Source of the DNA: Buchnera aphidicola (Aphis fabae)
GTDB lineage: Bacteria; Pseudomonadota; Gammaproteobacteria; Enterobacterales; Enterobacteriaceae
Reading direction: 5' to 3'
Length of the DNA: 64,000 nucleotides
Assembly (NCBI RefSeq): GCF_009069125.1
Contig: NZ_CP042427.1
Span: 248,001 to 312,000 of the forward strand
The translations under genes and the position numbers were made by a program. The notes beneath the pieces are model-generated. The model was not told the DNA's origin, searched no databases, and saw only the letters and a list, made by a program, of their open reading frames with translations. Positions 18,083-29,306 of this stretch are shown piece by piece. Within the stretch, counting starts at the first letter, position 1. The number at the start of each line of letters is the position of its first letter.

Positions 18083-21000
18083 AATACCATTTAATGGTGT
18101 TAATTTAATTGAAGCTTCTGCTGGAACTGGAAAAACTACAGCAATTGTACTAATGTATTTACGCTTATTGCTTGGAATAGGTAATAAAAAAAATATTAAA
18201 CCATTATTAATACAAGAAATATTAATAGTAACTTTTACTAATTTTGCTAAAAATGAAATATGTAAAAGAATTAAAAAAAACATTGAAAAACTACAGTTAT
18301 ATTGTATCACTAAAAATACTAATCATTCTATTTTAAAACCATTTTTAAAAAAAATAAAAAATTTAGAAGAAGCGATATATATTTTAGAAAAAGCAAAACA
18401 AAATATAAATTATATGGCTATTTATACAATACATGGATTTTGCAAAGATGTTTTACAATTAAATTTCTTCAATATTAATGAAAAAATAATTGAAAATGAA
18501 CAATTATTATATTTACAAGCTACAGAAGATTTTTGGAGATCTTATTTTTATCAATTACCAAAAAATATTATTAATATCATCTCAAAATATTATAAAAACC
18601 CAGAAGCTCTTTTATCTGAATTAAAACCAATATTTAATTTTAGTACAGTATATTTTAAGAAAAGATTTACTAAAAATCAAAATATTATAACGTGTCATGA
18701 AGATAACATTAAAATAATCAATACTTTTAAAAAAAAATGGTTGGATTATAACTCAATTATATTAAATACAATTAAAACATTAAAACCTAATCAAAAAATA
18801 TATAATGAATTTAATATATCTAGATGGAAACAAAATATTACAAAATGGGCTAAATCTACAACTGAGAATTATCAAATACCAGTCGGATTAAAATATTTTT
18901 CGGAAGAAACAATAATAAAAAACATAAAAAATAATCATATTCCATATCATGTTTTTTTTAAAGATATTGAAGAAATAGTGAAAAAAAAATTTTCCTTAAA
19001 AGATATTATTTTATTTCAAGCAATAAAAAAAATAACTAGACTTGTAAATAAAGAAAAAAACAAAAAATTTTTATTAGGATTTAATGATCTATTAAATAAT
19101 TTATTAAAGTATATTAAAAAAGATGAGAAACTAAAAAAATTAATAATTAAAAAATATCCAGTAGCATTTATTGATGAGTTTCAAGATACTGATATTCAAC
19201 AATATCAAATTTTTAATATTTTATATAACATAAATAATGAAAAAACAGCACTATTTCTTATAGGAGATCCAAAACAATCAATATATAGTTTTAGAGGAGC
19301 AGATATTTTTTCTTATTTACATGCCAAATCTAAAATTAAACAATATTATTATCTTGATACTAATTGGAGATCTTCAATAGATATATGTCAAGCTACAAAC
19401 TATTTATTTTCACGTAATAAAAAACCATTTTTTTTTAAGAACATTCCATTTGTTAATATTTATCCTGCATTGAATAATAAAAACATACAATTTAAAATAC
19501 AAGGAAAAATTCAAAACGCTATCAGTTTTTTCTTTAAAAAAAAAGAAAAAATATATATTGAAGATTATCAAGAATGGATTGCAAAACAGTGTGCAAATGA
19601 AATTTTCTATTGGCTCACTTATGCTAAAAAAGGTGAAGCAATACTAATTAAAAAAGATGAAAAAAAAATTTTAAAAGAAAGTGATATTGTTATATTAGTA
19701 AGAAATAAAGATGAAGCGAATATTATTAAAAATGCATTGGAAAAAGTTAATATTAAATCTATTTATTCATCTTCTAATACAAATGTATTTCAAACTAGTG
19801 ATGCTTGTGAACTTCTCATAATACTTCAAACTGTTTTACAACCAACGAATATAAAATTATTAAAACAATCTATTTTTACACATATTATTTATAAGATTTT
19901 ATTAGAAGGAGAAAAACAAAAAAATATAGACAAATCACATTTTATAATTAAAAAATTATATAAATATCGTGAAATATGGACACATACAGGAATTTTTTAT
20001 ACAATTAAAACCATGATATTAGACTATCAGAAATATTCTGATAATTTAGATAAATATAAATATTCTCAAAAACATATAAATTTTTTACATATAGCAGAAT
20101 TATTAGAAGAACAATCAGAATATTTTTATAAAAAGTCGTCTTTGATAAGATGGTTCGAAAAAAAAATATTAGACAAAAAAAACATATCAGAAAATGAATA
20201 TATTAGAGATTTCAAACAATCTAACGCAATAAAAATTATTACTATACATAAATCTAAAGGATTAGAATATCCTATAGTTTGGATTCCTTTTGCAGCAACT
20301 TATAAAAAATCAAAATCACATCTATATCATGATAAAAAAAACTTAAAAATATTTTTTGATTTAAATCAAAGTAAAGAAACTAAAAAAATAGTAGATGAAG
20401 AACGATTAGCAGAAGACTTGCGTTTTTTATACGTCTCTATAACAAGAGCTATTTATCATTGTAGCTTGGGAATAGGAGATATTATCAACAAAAAAAACCA
20501 AAAAAAAAGTGATAATTATAAAAGTGCCTTAGGATATATTATACAACGTGGATGTTATATGGATTATGATAGTTTGTTATGTGAAATAAATTCATTGAAT
20601 ATGAAATCATATATAAACATAAAATATGATACAATAAACATTAAAATTTCTTCTACTAAAAAAGATGTATATTTGCTATCTCAATCTCATAATTTAATTA
20701 AAAAAACACAAAATTACCTGCAAACAACAAGTTTTACAAAGTTAAAAAAAGAAAATATTTCGATTAATCAAAATAATCATAATATAAATTACATTTTAAA
20801 TCAGAGAAAAATTTATCAAGAAAAAATAATATTTGAAAATTTTCCAGTAGGAAAAGAAACTGGAATTCTTATACACTATATATTGAATAGAATTAATTTT
20901 TTAGAAAAATTAAATATTGATTTTTTTTATAAATCTTTAAAAAAACATGGATTTGAAGAAAAATGGGCTCCTATATTAACATCTTGGATAGATAATATTA

Positions 21001-21539
21001 TTCATGTAAAATTAAAAAATTTAAATTTTAATTTATCTATGTTAAAACCACATCAATATATAAAAGAAATGAAATTTTTTTTACCTATACAAAAAACATT
21101 ACATAGCATAGACTTTAATCATATTATTCAATCTTTTGACCCAATTTCTTCTCTTACACCTAAAATATCTTTTAATCCAATTACTGGAATTTTAAAAGGA
21201 TCTATTGATTTAGTTTTTTTTTGGGAAAAACGATATTATATAATAGATTATAAAACTAATTATCTAGGTAATGATAAAAATTCATATTCTTTAAAAAATA
21301 TCAAAAAAGAAATTATTAAAAATAGATATGATTTACAATATCAAATATATACAGTTGCATTACATCAATATTTAAATAAAAAAATAAAAAAATATAAATA
21401 TAAAAATAATTTTGGTGGAGTATTTTATATGTTTTTGAGGGGTATAGATAAAGTGAATAAAAATAATGGTATTTTCTATATCATGCCAGAGTACTTGTTA
21501 GTTAAAAATTTAATTAATTTATTTCTAATTAAAAATTAA
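18057..21539 (+). CDS. recB: Exodeoxyribonuclease V subunit RecB
   Basis: RecB is the 3'-5' helicase and the only nuclease of RecBCD. Over 1160 residues (E. coli 1180) it has Walker A ASAGTGKTT at 20-28, the UvrD-type DEFQDTD and GDPKQSIYSFRGADIF motifs, HKSKGLEYP, and RFLYVSITRA. The C-terminal nuclease keeps its metal ligands: D1051 in SIDLVF and D1064/K1066 in IDYKTN, with the same spacing as in E. coli. The enzyme therefore looks catalytically complete. Its start overlaps recC by 26 bases, suggesting coupled translation. Confidence 0.97.
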   Translation: MKKKLNIFKIPFNGVNLIEASAGTGKTTAIVLMYLRLLLGIGNKKNIKPLLIQEILIVTFTNFAKNEICKRIKKNIEKLQLYCITKNTNHSILKPFLKKIKNLEEAIYILEKAKQNINYMAIYTIHGFCKDVLQLNFFNINEKIIENEQLLYLQATEDFWRSYFYQLPKNIINIISKYYKNPEALLSELKPIFNFSTVYFKKRFTKNQNIITCHEDNIKIINTFKKKWLDYNSIILNTIKTLKPNQKIYNEFNISRWKQNITKWAKSTTENYQIPVGLKYFSEETIIKNIKNNHIPYHVFFKDIEEIVKKKFSLKDIILFQAIKKITRLVNKEKNKKFLLGFNDLLNNLLKYIKKDEKLKKLIIKKYPVAFIDEFQDTDIQQYQIFNILYNINNEKTALFLIGDPKQSIYSFRGADIFSYLHAKSKIKQYYYLDTNWRSSIDICQATNYLFSRNKKPFFFKNIPFVNIYPALNNKNIQFKIQGKIQNAISFFFKKKEKIYIEDYQEWIAKQCANEIFYWLTYAKKGEAILIKKDEKKILKESDIVILVRNKDEANIIKNALEKVNIKSIYSSSNTNVFQTSDACELLIILQTVLQPTNIKLLKQSIFTHIIYKILLEGEKQKNIDKSHFIIKKLYKYREIWTHTGIFYTIKTMILDYQKYSDNLDKYKYSQKHINFLHIAELLEEQSEYFYKKSSLIRWFEKKILDKKNISENEYIRDFKQSNAIKIITIHKSKGLEYPIVWIPFAATYKKSKSHLYHDKKNLKIFFDLNQSKETKKIVDEERLAEDLRFLYVSITRAIYHCSLGIGDIINKKNQKKSDNYKSALGYIIQRGCYMDYDSLLCEINSLNMKSYINIKYDTINIKISSTKKDVYLLSQSHNLIKKTQNYLQTTSFTKLKKENISINQNNHNINYILNQRKIYQEKIIFENFPVGKETGILIHYILNRINFLEKLNIDFFYKSLKKHGFEEKWAPILTSWIDNIIHVKLKNLNFNLSMLKPHQYIKEMKFFLPIQKTLHSIDFNHIIQSFDPISSLTPKISFNPITGILKGSIDLVFFWEKRYYIIDYKTNYLGNDKNSYSLKNIKKEIIKNRYDLQYQIYTVALHQYLNKKIKKYKYKNNFGGVFYMFLRGIDKVNKNNGIFYIMPEYLLVKNLINLFLIKN

Positions 21540-21553
21540 GTAGTGTTATTGAT

Positions 21554-23371
21554 ATGAAAAAACTATTAAAAGATTTAGTAAAAAATAAGATCATACGCAT
21601 GATTGATTTCATTTTTTCACAATTTATCTCTAAAACAAATAATATCATTATGTTAGTAGCAGCATGTACAAGTTTTGAGAGTAATAATGGCCATATTTTT
21701 TTATCACTTGAATATTTCAAAAAAAATAATTTTTTTTCTATTAACAATAAAAAAATTATTAAAAAAATATTATTTATTTTAAATAAAAACCAAACGAACT
21801 GGTCATTAGAATTATCAAAACATCATGCTTTTAGTAATGGAGATATTATAACTCCTTTAGTATTTTTTAAAGATAAAGTTTATCTTTATAAGATATGGAA
21901 ATCTGAAAAAAATATTCTAAAGTATTTACATCAAAAACAAATATATAATGAATTTGATTTAATAAAGACTTGTTCACTCTTAAAAGAATTATTTCCTAGT
22001 AAAGAATATAACTATCAAAAAATAGCTGTAGCATTAAGTTTAATAAATCAAATATTTTTTATCTTAGGAGGTCCTGGGACTGGAAAAACTACTACAATAA
22101 TAAAAATTATTATTATATTAATAAAAAATACAAAAAAAAATATTAAAATACAATTATCAGCACCTACAGGAAAAGCTACAGCACATTTAATTGAAACATT
22201 AAATAATTATAAAACATTTGATTTATACCTATCTTCAGAAGAAAAAAAACTATTTCTTTTAAAACCTGTCACTATACATCAATTATTAGGAGTATCAAAA
22301 ACATCTGACAAAATTTTTTTTAATAAAAAAAACCCTTTAAATATAGATGTTTTAATTATTGATGAAGTATCTATGATAGATATTTTTATGATGAATAATA
22401 TATTTTCTGCTCTTCAAAAAAATACTAAAATTATTTTTATTGGAGATCATAATCAATTATCACCAATAGGAGCAGGTTCTATTTTAAAAAAAATTTATAA
22501 TTATTCACATGATGGTTATAGTATAGAAACTATATCTTATTTAAAAAATATTACACAATATTCAAAATTATATAATAAAGAAAATAAGAATAATACTTTT
22601 TTAATTAGTGATAAAATATGTATTTTAAAAAAAAATTATAGATTTAAAACCAATTCAGGAATTTACATATTATCAAATGCAATTGATCAAAATAAAAAAG
22701 AAATTTTTATTAAATTATTTAATAATTCAATAAAAAATGTTTTTTTTTATGAAATTAATTGCGAACATCAATATGAAAGAATGATTAATAAAATTATTTT
22801 TTATAATCAAGAATATTGGGATAAAATAGAGCAAAAAGAAAGTATAAAAGAAATTATAAAAAAATTTAAACAGCATCAAATATTATGTATTGTTAGAGAT
22901 GGTCTATTCGGAATACATAATATAAATAATACTTTAGAAAAAGTAATGTATAAAAAAAATATTATTAAAAAATATTCCTATATTAACAATCAAATATGGT
23001 ATCCAGGAAAACCTATTATTATTACAAAAAATAACAAATATTTAAATCTATCTAACGGTGATATAGGAATTACTCATTTCAATCATCAAAAAAAATTACA
23101 AGTGTGTTTTTTACAAGATCATAATAATACTAAATATATTCCTGTTGATTTATTAGAAAATTATGAAACTGCTTGGTGTATTACTGTTCATAAAGCTCAA
23201 GGTTCTGAATTTAATCATACAACATTAATACTTCCAAATAAAAATTTAGAAATATTGAACAAAGAAATTTTATATACAGCAATTACAAGATCTCGAAAAA
23301 AATTAAGTATTTTTTCAAATAAAAAAATATTCATTATGACGTCAAAAAAACAAAAGTTTTTAATATATTAA
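21554..23371 (+). CDS. recD: Exodeoxyribonuclease V subunit RecD
   Basis: RecD is the 5'-3' helicase of RecBCD. The 605-residue protein (E. coli 608) has Walker A GGPGTGKT at 172-179, Walker [10 protein letters not shown], the motif [15 protein letters not shown] and the C-terminal [14 protein letters not shown] with AITRSRKK. It starts 14 bases after recB. Its stop overlaps the stop of convergent argA by 4 bases, so there is no space for a terminator between them. Confidence 0.97.
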   Translation: MKKLLKDLVKNKIIRMIDFIFSQFISKTNNIIMLVAACTSFESNNGHIFLSLEYFKKNNFFSINNKKIIKKILFILNKNQTNWSLELSKHHAFSNGDIITPLVFFKDKVYLYKIWKSEKNILKYLHQKQIYNEFDLIKTCSLLKELFPSKEYNYQKIAVALSLINQIFFILGGPGTGKTTTIIKIIIILIKNTKKNIKIQLSAPTGKATAHLIETLNNYKTFDLYLSSEEKKLFLLKPVTIHQLLGVSKTSDKIFFNKKNPLNIDVLIIDEVSMIDIFMMNNIFSALQKNTKIIFIGDHNQLSPIGAGSILKKIYNYSHDGYSIETISYLKNITQYSKLYNKENKNNTFLISDKICILKKNYRFKTNSGIYILSNAIDQNKKEIFIKLFNNSIKNVFFYEINCEHQYERMINKIIFYNQEYWDKIEQKESIKEIIKKFKQHQILCIVRDGLFGIHNINNTLEKVMYKKNIIKKYSYINNQIWYPGKPIIITKNNKYLNLSNGDIGITHFNHQKKLQVCFLQDHNNTKYIPVDLLENYETAWCITVHKAQGSEFNHTTLILPNKNLEILNKEILYTAITRSRKKLSIFSNKKIFIMTSKKQKFLIY

Positions 23372-24696
23372 AATAAATCCATCATTAAAATTTTAGAACA
23401 ACGTTGATAATTATACATTTTTTTCTTACTTTCAGGCAATTTATCAACATTAACAATAATAAATCCTCTTTCTTGAAACCAATGAATACTATGTGTAGTA
23501 AGTACAAATATTTTTTTTAAATTTATTTTTTTAGCATTTAATTTAATTGTTTTAAGCAAACAGTCGCCTCTCGAAGAATTACGATAATCAGGATGAACTG
23601 CAACACATGCCATTTCTCCTAAATTTTCTTTAAAAAAAGGATATAATGCAGCACATGCAATAGTTAAGTTATCACGCTGAATAATTGTAAACTTGTCTAC
23701 TTCCATTTCTAACTGTTCTCTCGATCTACGAACTAAAATCCCTTTTTTTTCTAAAGGCCGAATTAACTCTAAAATTCCTCCGATATCATTAATAGTAGCT
23801 TGTCTAATTTTTTCTGCAGATTCCATAACCATTTGTGTTCCAATACCATCACGAGAAAATAATTCCTGTAATAAAGCTCCATTTTTATGATAGCTAATCA
23901 AATGACTCCTATTTACACCATTTTTACAAGCTTTGATAGATCCTTTTAAAAAACGAACTGTTGAAGAAATATAATCTCCATTTTTTTCTAATTTTATAAT
24001 CTTTTTATTTATATCATCAGGTAATAATTCTGAAATAGTTTTTCCTTGATCATTAAGAACTCCTTGATTACTACAAAAACCTATCATTTTTTCTGCCTTC
24101 AACTTAATACTAACTTGTGTAGCAATTTCTTCAGAAGTTAAATTAAAACTTTCTCCTGTAACAGAAACTGCAACAGGACCAATTAAAACTATAGCACCAT
24201 TTGTTAATTGACAATCAATAGCTTTTTTATCAATTCTTCTAATTCGACCAGTATGTATATAATCTATACCTTCGTCTATACCCAATGGTTGCGCAATAAC
24301 AAAGTTTCCACTTACAACATTAATATTTGCTCCTTGCAAAGGAGTATTACTTAAACTCATTGAAAGACGAGCAGTAATATCAAGTTGTAATCTTCCTGCT
24401 GCTTGTTTAACTTGTTCTAAACATAGCAAATTAGTAACACGTATATATTTATGATATGTGATTTTAATTTTTTTTTCATTTAAATTTGAATTAATTTGAG
24501 GACAAGCTCCATATACAAGTACTAATCGAATACCTAAACTATGTAATAAACCAATATCGTTAATAATACCAGAAAAATTTCCATATTTAATTGCCTCACC
24601 GCTTAACATAATAACAAATGTTTTTCCACGATGAGCATTAATATAAGGAACACTATGGCGAAAACCCTGAACTAATTCAGTAGTACGCTCTTTCAT
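23368..24696 (-). CDS. argA: Amino-acid N-acetyltransferase (N-acetylglutamate synthase)
   Basis: ArgA acetylates glutamate with acetyl-CoA, the first step of arginine synthesis. The 442-residue protein (E. coli 443) has an N-terminal amino-acid-kinase fold ([29 protein letters not shown]) and a C-terminal GNAT domain ([19 protein letters not shown]). GAGGA lies 7 bases upstream of the ATG. In E. coli the first domain binds arginine for feedback inhibition; I cannot judge from the sequence whether this persists. It follows tRNA-fMet on the same strand, an E. coli-like arrangement. Confidence 0.97.
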   Translation of the reverse strand: MKERTTELVQGFRHSVPYINAHRGKTFVIMLSGEAIKYGNFSGIINDIGLLHSLGIRLVLVYGACPQINSNLNEKKIKITYHKYIRVTNLLCLEQVKQAAGRLQLDITARLSMSLSNTPLQGANINVVSGNFVIAQPLGIDEGIDYIHTGRIRRIDKKAIDCQLTNGAIVLIGPVAVSVTGESFNLTSEEIATQVSIKLKAEKMIGFCSNQGVLNDQGKTISELLPDDINKKIIKLEKNGDYISSTVRFLKGSIKACKNGVNRSHLISYHKNGALLQELFSRDGIGTQMVMESAEKIRQATINDIGGILELIRPLEKKGILVRRSREQLEMEVDKFTIIQRDNLTIACAALYPFFKENLGEMACVAVHPDYRNSSRGDCLLKTIKLNAKKINLKKIFVLTTHSIHWFQERGFIIVNVDKLPESKKKMYNYQRCSKILMMDLF

Positions 24697-24915
24697 GATA
24701 ATCCTCTTGCTTTTTCACTCGAACCTATATATTATTTTTAAGTAAAATTAAGTTTTATATTATTTATATTACACTAATTAAAAAACCAATTACCAAAATA
24801 ATATAAATATAAAACACATCGTGTGATAAAATTTTTTAAAAATAAAAGTTTTATCATTAAAAAATGATATATATATTATAAATTGTGGAATATTTTTTTT
24901 TAGATAGGATGTATT

Positions 24916-24992
<77 letters not shown>

Positions 24993-25113
24993 TTAGTTAG
25001 TAAAGAATACATCTTTAAGAAAAAAAATGCAACCTTTTTTTAAAAACATTTTTATTTTTTTTAAATACTTTCTTTTATTAAAAGAAATTTAACAAATATT
25101 CAAAAATATTACT

Positions 25114-26232
25114 ATGATTAATTACAAAACTTTTAAACTGCAAAATAAAAAAAATATAAAAAAAATAATATTAAATGTAATATTTATATTTATAATTTCA
25201 TGTAATAATTATGATTCTAGTAAAGGTCAACAATATCAAAAAAAAATTACTAACAATTTTACTGAAACAAAAAAAATAAATATTAAAACTAAATTAATTA
25301 ATCAAAAAGACTTTATTATACAATTAGAAAAAATTAAAAAATTTTCTCCAAATTTATACTTAAAAAATTCTATTCTTTATAATAATATTAAAAAATGGTT
25401 AAAAACATCAGACTTGAATACATTGAATAAATTTGGAATTAAAATATTTCAAATGAAAGGAGTAGATAATTATGGCAATGTTAAAATTACTGGATACTAT
25501 ACGCCTATAATACAAGCTCGAAAAATAAAAAAAGATAATTTTATTTATCCAATATATCAAACACCATCTGTTTTTAAAAAAAATCAAATTCTACCACAAA
25601 GAAAAGATATATATAATGGTATTCTAAAAAAAAAATATATTTTAGCTTATAGCAACTCTTTAATAGATAATTTTATTATGGAAATTCAAGGAAGTGGTTT
25701 TATAGACTACGGAAATGGAAATCCATTAACTTTTTTTAGTTATGCAAAAAAAAATAACTGGCCTTATACAAGTATAGGAAGAATATTAATAAAACGAGGT
25801 GAAATAAGTAAAAAAAATATTTCTATGCAAAGTATTAAGAACTGGTGCAGTAAACATACCAATTTAGAAGTTCAAAAATTACTTGAAGAAAACAAATCTT
25901 TTGTTTTTTTTAAAGAAACTAAAATGAAAGAAGTATTCGGATCTAGTGCTGTACCATTAATCGCAAAATCAGCAATAGCTGTAGATAAATCTATCATTAA
26001 AAATGGAAGTATATTATTAGTACAAATACCTTTACTTGATAAAAAAGGTGTTTTTATTAATAAATATGAAATGCGATTATTATGTGCATTAGATGTAGGG
26101 GGTATGATTAAAGGACAACATTTTGATATTTATCAGGGAATTGGAGAACAAGCGGGTATACAAGCAGGTTTTTATAATCACTATGGAAATGCTTGGATAT
26201 TAAAAACAAATCTTAAAACAACTAAAAATTAA
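25114..26232 (+). CDS. mltA: Membrane-bound lytic murein transglycosylase A
   Basis: MltA cleaves peptidoglycan between MurNAc and GlcNAc, forming 1,6-anhydro ends. The 372-residue protein begins with a basic, hydrophobic signal and a lipobox FIISC, with the lipidated cysteine at C30, so export and lipidation by Lgt/LspA are expected. The MltA domain includes [11 protein letters not shown] and [11 protein letters not shown]. The 3D domain ends with [18 protein letters not shown], which carries the catalytic aspartate. Length matches E. coli (365). A 10-A run inside it stays in frame. ribH starts only 4 bases after its stop. Confidence 0.95.
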   Translation: MINYKTFKLQNKKNIKKIILNVIFIFIISCNNYDSSKGQQYQKKITNNFTETKKINIKTKLINQKDFIIQLEKIKKFSPNLYLKNSILYNNIKKWLKTSDLNTLNKFGIKIFQMKGVDNYGNVKITGYYTPIIQARKIKKDNFIYPIYQTPSVFKKNQILPQRKDIYNGILKKKYILAYSNSLIDNFIMEIQGSGFIDYGNGNPLTFFSYAKKNNWPYTSIGRILIKRGEISKKNISMQSIKNWCSKHTNLEVQKLLEENKSFVFFKETKMKEVFGSSAVPLIAKSAIAVDKSIIKNGSILLVQIPLLDKKGVFINKYEMRLLCALDVGGMIKGQHFDIYQGIGEQAGIQAGFYNHYGNAWILKTNLKTTKN

Positions 26233-26236
26233 AAAA

Positions 26237-26716
26237 ATGAATATTATTCAATCCGGAATTACAAATAAAACAGCATCAATTGCAATAATTATTTCTAGAT
26301 TTAATCAATTTATTAATAATCACTTATTATCTGGAGCACTAGATACTTTAACAAGAGTAGGTCAAATACAAAAAGAAAACATTTTAAAAATATATGTTCC
26401 TGGAACTTATGAAATACCTATAATAGCTAAGTATATTGCAAAATATAAAAAGTATAATGCTATTATTGCAATAGGAACAATTATTAAAGGAAGTACAGAT
26501 CATTTTAAATACATTGCAAGTGATACATATAACAATCTTTCAAAAATTAGTATGAAATATTTCATTCCAATAACATTAGGAATATTAACTACAAAAAATC
26601 TAGAACAATCTATTGAAAGATCAGGTTTAAAAATGGGTAATAAAGGATCTGAAGCTGCATTAGCAGCATTAGAAATGATCAATATTATAGAAAAATTAAA
26701 AAAAGATAATGATTAA
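26237..26716 (+). CDS. ribH: 6,7-dimethyl-8-ribityllumazine synthase (RibH, also called RibE)
   Basis: Lumazine synthase condenses the RibD product with dihydroxybutanone phosphate in riboflavin synthesis. The 159-residue protein has RFNQFINN, VPGTYEIP and the active-site histidine at H89 in GSTDHFKY; AALAALEMINI closes the family fold. It opens the run ribH-thiL-ribD1-ribD2-nusB, with gaps of 3 and 27 bases to the next genes, so one transcript is likely. Confidence 0.97.
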   Translation: MNIIQSGITNKTASIAIIISRFNQFINNHLLSGALDTLTRVGQIQKENILKIYVPGTYEIPIIAKYIAKYKKYNAIIAIGTIIKGSTDHFKYIASDTYNNLSKISMKYFIPITLGILTTKNLEQSIERSGLKMGNKGSEAALAALEMINIIEKLKKDND

Positions 26717-26719
26717 ATT

Positions 26720-27687
26720 ATGAAATACAACGAATTTGAAATTATTTCTCATTTTTTTAATAAGTATCAAAAAACAGATAAAAATCTTATCAAAGGTATT
26801 GGAGACGATAGCGCATTAATTAAAATACCAAAAAACAATATCCTTGCTATTAGTACTGATACTTTAGTAGAAGGAACACATTTTTTTAAAAATATTACCC
26901 CTGAAAATTTAGCTTATAAAACAATTGCTGTAAATCTCAGTGATTTAGCTGCTATGGGTGCACTTCCTAAGTGGATAACATTATCTATTACTATGCCTAA
27001 ATCAAATAGTACATGGTTAAAATGTTTTAGTGAAAATTTTTTTAAAATTTTAAACCAATATAAAATAACACTTATAGGTGGAGATACTAATTGTGGACCT
27101 TTAAGTATTACACTAAGTGTTTACGGGTTAATTCAAGGAGAAAAAGCATTATTAAGAAAAAATGCTAAAGAAGGAGATTTAATCTATGTAACAGGATATC
27201 TTGGAGAAAGCGCTGCTGGTTTATTTTTACTCCAAAAAAAAAAAATATAAATATAACAATAAAAAACTATTTAATTCAAAAACATCTTAATCCTATTCCA
27301 CGAATTTCTGAAGGTATAATAATAAGAAGCTTTGCCAATGCAGCAATAGATATATCAGATGGATTAATTGCTGATTTAGGACATATATTAGAAAATAGTC
27401 AATGCGGAGCTGATATAGAAGTAAATAAATTACCTATCTCTAAAAAATTAATAAATAATTTTAAAAAAAATAATTGTTTGAATTGGGCATTATATTTCGG
27501 AGAAGACTATGAATTATGTTTTACAGTTTCTAAAAAAAACATTAAAAAATTAAATTTAGCTATTAAAAAACGTTTAATTCAATGCAAACACATTGGATAT
27601 ATTACTTCAAAAGAAAAAGGTTTTAATTTAATGAAAAACAATAAAAAAATTAATTTTAAAAAAACTGGTTTTAATCATTTTAATTAA
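26720..27687 (+). pseudogene. thiL: Thiamine-monophosphate kinase, frameshifted in a poly-A run
   Basis: ThiL phosphorylates thiamine monophosphate to the cofactor thiamine pyrophosphate. The first frame (26720 on) has GIGDDSALI, STDTLVEGTHF, NLSDLAAMGA and YVTGYLGESAAGLFLL. It then meets 12 A at 27234-27245 and stops at 27248. The following frame is open at once with YLIQKHLNPIPR, AIDISDGLIADLGHIL and FGEDYELCFTV to the stop at 27687. One extra A rejoins the two to 322 residues, near the E. coli 325. Dxs in this window needs thiamine pyrophosphate, so loss would matter. The gene has no second lesion. Confidence 0.9.
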
Positions 27688-27714
27688 AATAATCTTTAAA
27701 AATTTTGGTAAAAT

Positions 27715-28158
27715 ATGAAAAATATATTTTATATGCAAAGAGCTATACAACTTAGTAAATTAGGTGAATTTACAACCTCTCCAAATCCGAATGTTGGTTG
27801 TGTAATTGTTAATCAAGACCACATTGTTGGAGAAGGATGGCATAAAAAATATGGAGATAATCATGCTGAAGTTAATGCATTAAATATGGCTGGAAAACAA
27901 GCAAAAGGAGGAATTGCATATATTACATTGGAGCCATGTAATCATTTTGGTAAAACACCACCATGCTGTGATGCATTAATTAATGCTGGAATTGTTCATG
28001 TAATCATATCAAATTTAGATCCTAATCCAAAAGTATCTGGAAAAGGAATTACTTATCTCAGAAAAAATAATATTTCTGTAGAAATAGGATTGCTATCGAA
28101 AGAATCTAAAAAATATAATAAAGGTTTTTTTAAACGTATGAAAACTGGATTTCCATGA
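27715..28158 (+). CDS. ribD1: RibD deaminase domain (diaminohydroxyphosphoribosylaminopyrimidine deaminase)
   Basis: This 147-residue frame is the N-terminal half of RibD, the zinc deaminase of riboflavin synthesis. The motifs are HAEVNAL (zinc histidine and proton-shuttling glutamate) and EPCNHFGKTPPCCDAL (zinc cysteines). It ends at TGA 28156-28158, just after KRMKTGFP, where full-length RibD has an aromatic residue before IQLKL. The reductase half follows in the same frame. I recall Buchnera entries named ribD1 and ribD2, so a stable fission is plausible; a TGG-to-TGA nonsense change is the simplest origin. Confidence 0.9.
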   Translation: MKNIFYMQRAIQLSKLGEFTTSPNPNVGCVIVNQDHIVGEGWHKKYGDNHAEVNALNMAGKQAKGGIAYITLEPCNHFGKTPPCCDALINAGIVHVIISNLDPNPKVSGKGITYLRKNNISVEIGLLSKESKKYNKGFFKRMKTGFP

Positions 28159-28176
28159 ATTCAACTGAAATTAGCA

Positions 28177-28824
28177 ATGTCAATAGATGGAAGAACTGCA
28201 ATGAAAACTGGTGAAAGTAAGTGGATTACTTCGAAAGATTCACGTCAAGATGTACAAATATTTCGAGCCAAAAGTTCAGCAATTCTAAGTAGTAGTACAA
28301 CTATTATACATGATAATGCACAATTAACTGTACGTAAAAAAGAATTTAATTCCAAAATACTGTCTAAATTTCCTGAAAAAGATTTTAAACATCCAATAAG
28401 GGTTATTATAGATAGCAAAAATCAAATGAAAAAATCACATAAAATAATGCATACAAAAGAAAAAATTTTATTAATAAGATTAAAACCAGATAATGAATTA
28501 TGGCCAGATAATATAAAACAAATTATAATAAAACCATATAAAAAAAAAATTAACATTATATCTACATTAAAATTTTTAGGAAATTTAGAAATTAATAATG
28601 TATGGATAGAAGCTGGAAGCACCCTTTCTGGTTCTTTATTAAAGATGCAATTAATAGATGAAATAATTATATATATTGCACCTAAAATATTAGGACACGA
28701 AGCAAAACCATTGTTTTTATTAAAAAATCATTTAAAGTTATTTGAATGTATTAAATTTAATTTTGTAGATTTTAAAAAAATAGGTCCAGATATAAGATTA
28801 ATATTAGAACCTCAAAAAAAATAA
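28177..28824 (+). CDS. ribD2: RibD reductase domain (5-amino-6-(5-phosphoribosylamino)uracil reductase)
   Basis: This 215-residue frame is the C-terminal half of RibD, an NADPH reductase of the dihydrofolate-reductase fold. It shows [19 protein letters not shown], the mid-domain [22 protein letters not shown] and YIAPKILG. It is in frame with ribD1; only 18 bases separate the TGA from this ATG, and the intervening codons still read IQLKLA as in whole RibD. No clear ribosome-binding site precedes the ATG, so translational re-initiation after ribD1 is likely. nusB follows after 17 bases. Confidence 0.9.
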   Translation: MSIDGRTAMKTGESKWITSKDSRQDVQIFRAKSSAILSSSTTIIHDNAQLTVRKKEFNSKILSKFPEKDFKHPIRVIIDSKNQMKKSHKIMHTKEKILLIRLKPDNELWPDNIKQIIIKPYKKKINIISTLKFLGNLEINNVWIEAGSTLSGSLLKMQLIDEIIIYIAPKILGHEAKPLFLLKNHLKLFECIKFNFVDFKKIGPDIRLILEPQKK

Positions 28825-28841
28825 AACATTAGGAAAATTTT

Positions 28842-29288
28842 ATGATAAATCCACATTTTCGAAGAAAAGCTCGTGCTTGTGCTTTACAAATGCTTTACTC
28901 CTGGGAAATCTCTCAAAATAATATTAAAGATAATACTATAGAATTTTTAAAAGAAAAAAATAAAAGAAATATTGATTTAGAATATTTTTATGATTTGATT
29001 TTAGGAATAACTGATAACTGTGAAAATATAGATAATTTAATGAAACCATATTTATCACGTTCACTTAAAAAACTAGGACAAATAGAAAAAGCAATTCTTA
29101 GAATTTCATTCTATGAACTATATAAAAGAAAGGATATACCTTATAAAGTTTCTATTAATGAAGGTATTGAATTAGCTAAATTATTTGGATCAGAAGATAG
29201 TCATAAATTTATTAACGGCGTTTTAGATAAAGCCGCATTAAAAATAATAAAAGAAAAAAATAATATTATTATTAGTTTAAAAAAATAA
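28842..29288 (+). CDS. nusB: Transcription antitermination factor NusB
   Basis: NusB with NusE binds boxA of rRNA leaders and builds the antitermination complex. The 148-residue helical protein has [19 protein letters not shown], an [12 protein letters not shown] segment and [31 protein letters not shown] lies about 8 bases before the ATG. A boxA-like site is present upstream of 23S rRNA at 62646-62657, so substrate and factor are both in this window. It converges on dxs with an 18-base gap. Confidence 0.97.
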   Translation: MINPHFRRKARACALQMLYSWEISQNNIKDNTIEFLKEKNKRNIDLEYFYDLILGITDNCENIDNLMKPYLSRSLKKLGQIEKAILRISFYELYKRKDIPYKVSINEGIELAKLFGSEDSHKFINGVLDKAALKIIKEKNNIIISLKK

Positions 29289-29306
29289 AATGATATATTT
29301 AAAATA

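Noticed and set aside
28156..28158. TGA in ribD as recoded tryptophan or selenocysteine
   Set aside because: Tryptophan is written TGG throughout, adk appears to end in TGA, and no recoding apparatus or selenocysteine context is visible.
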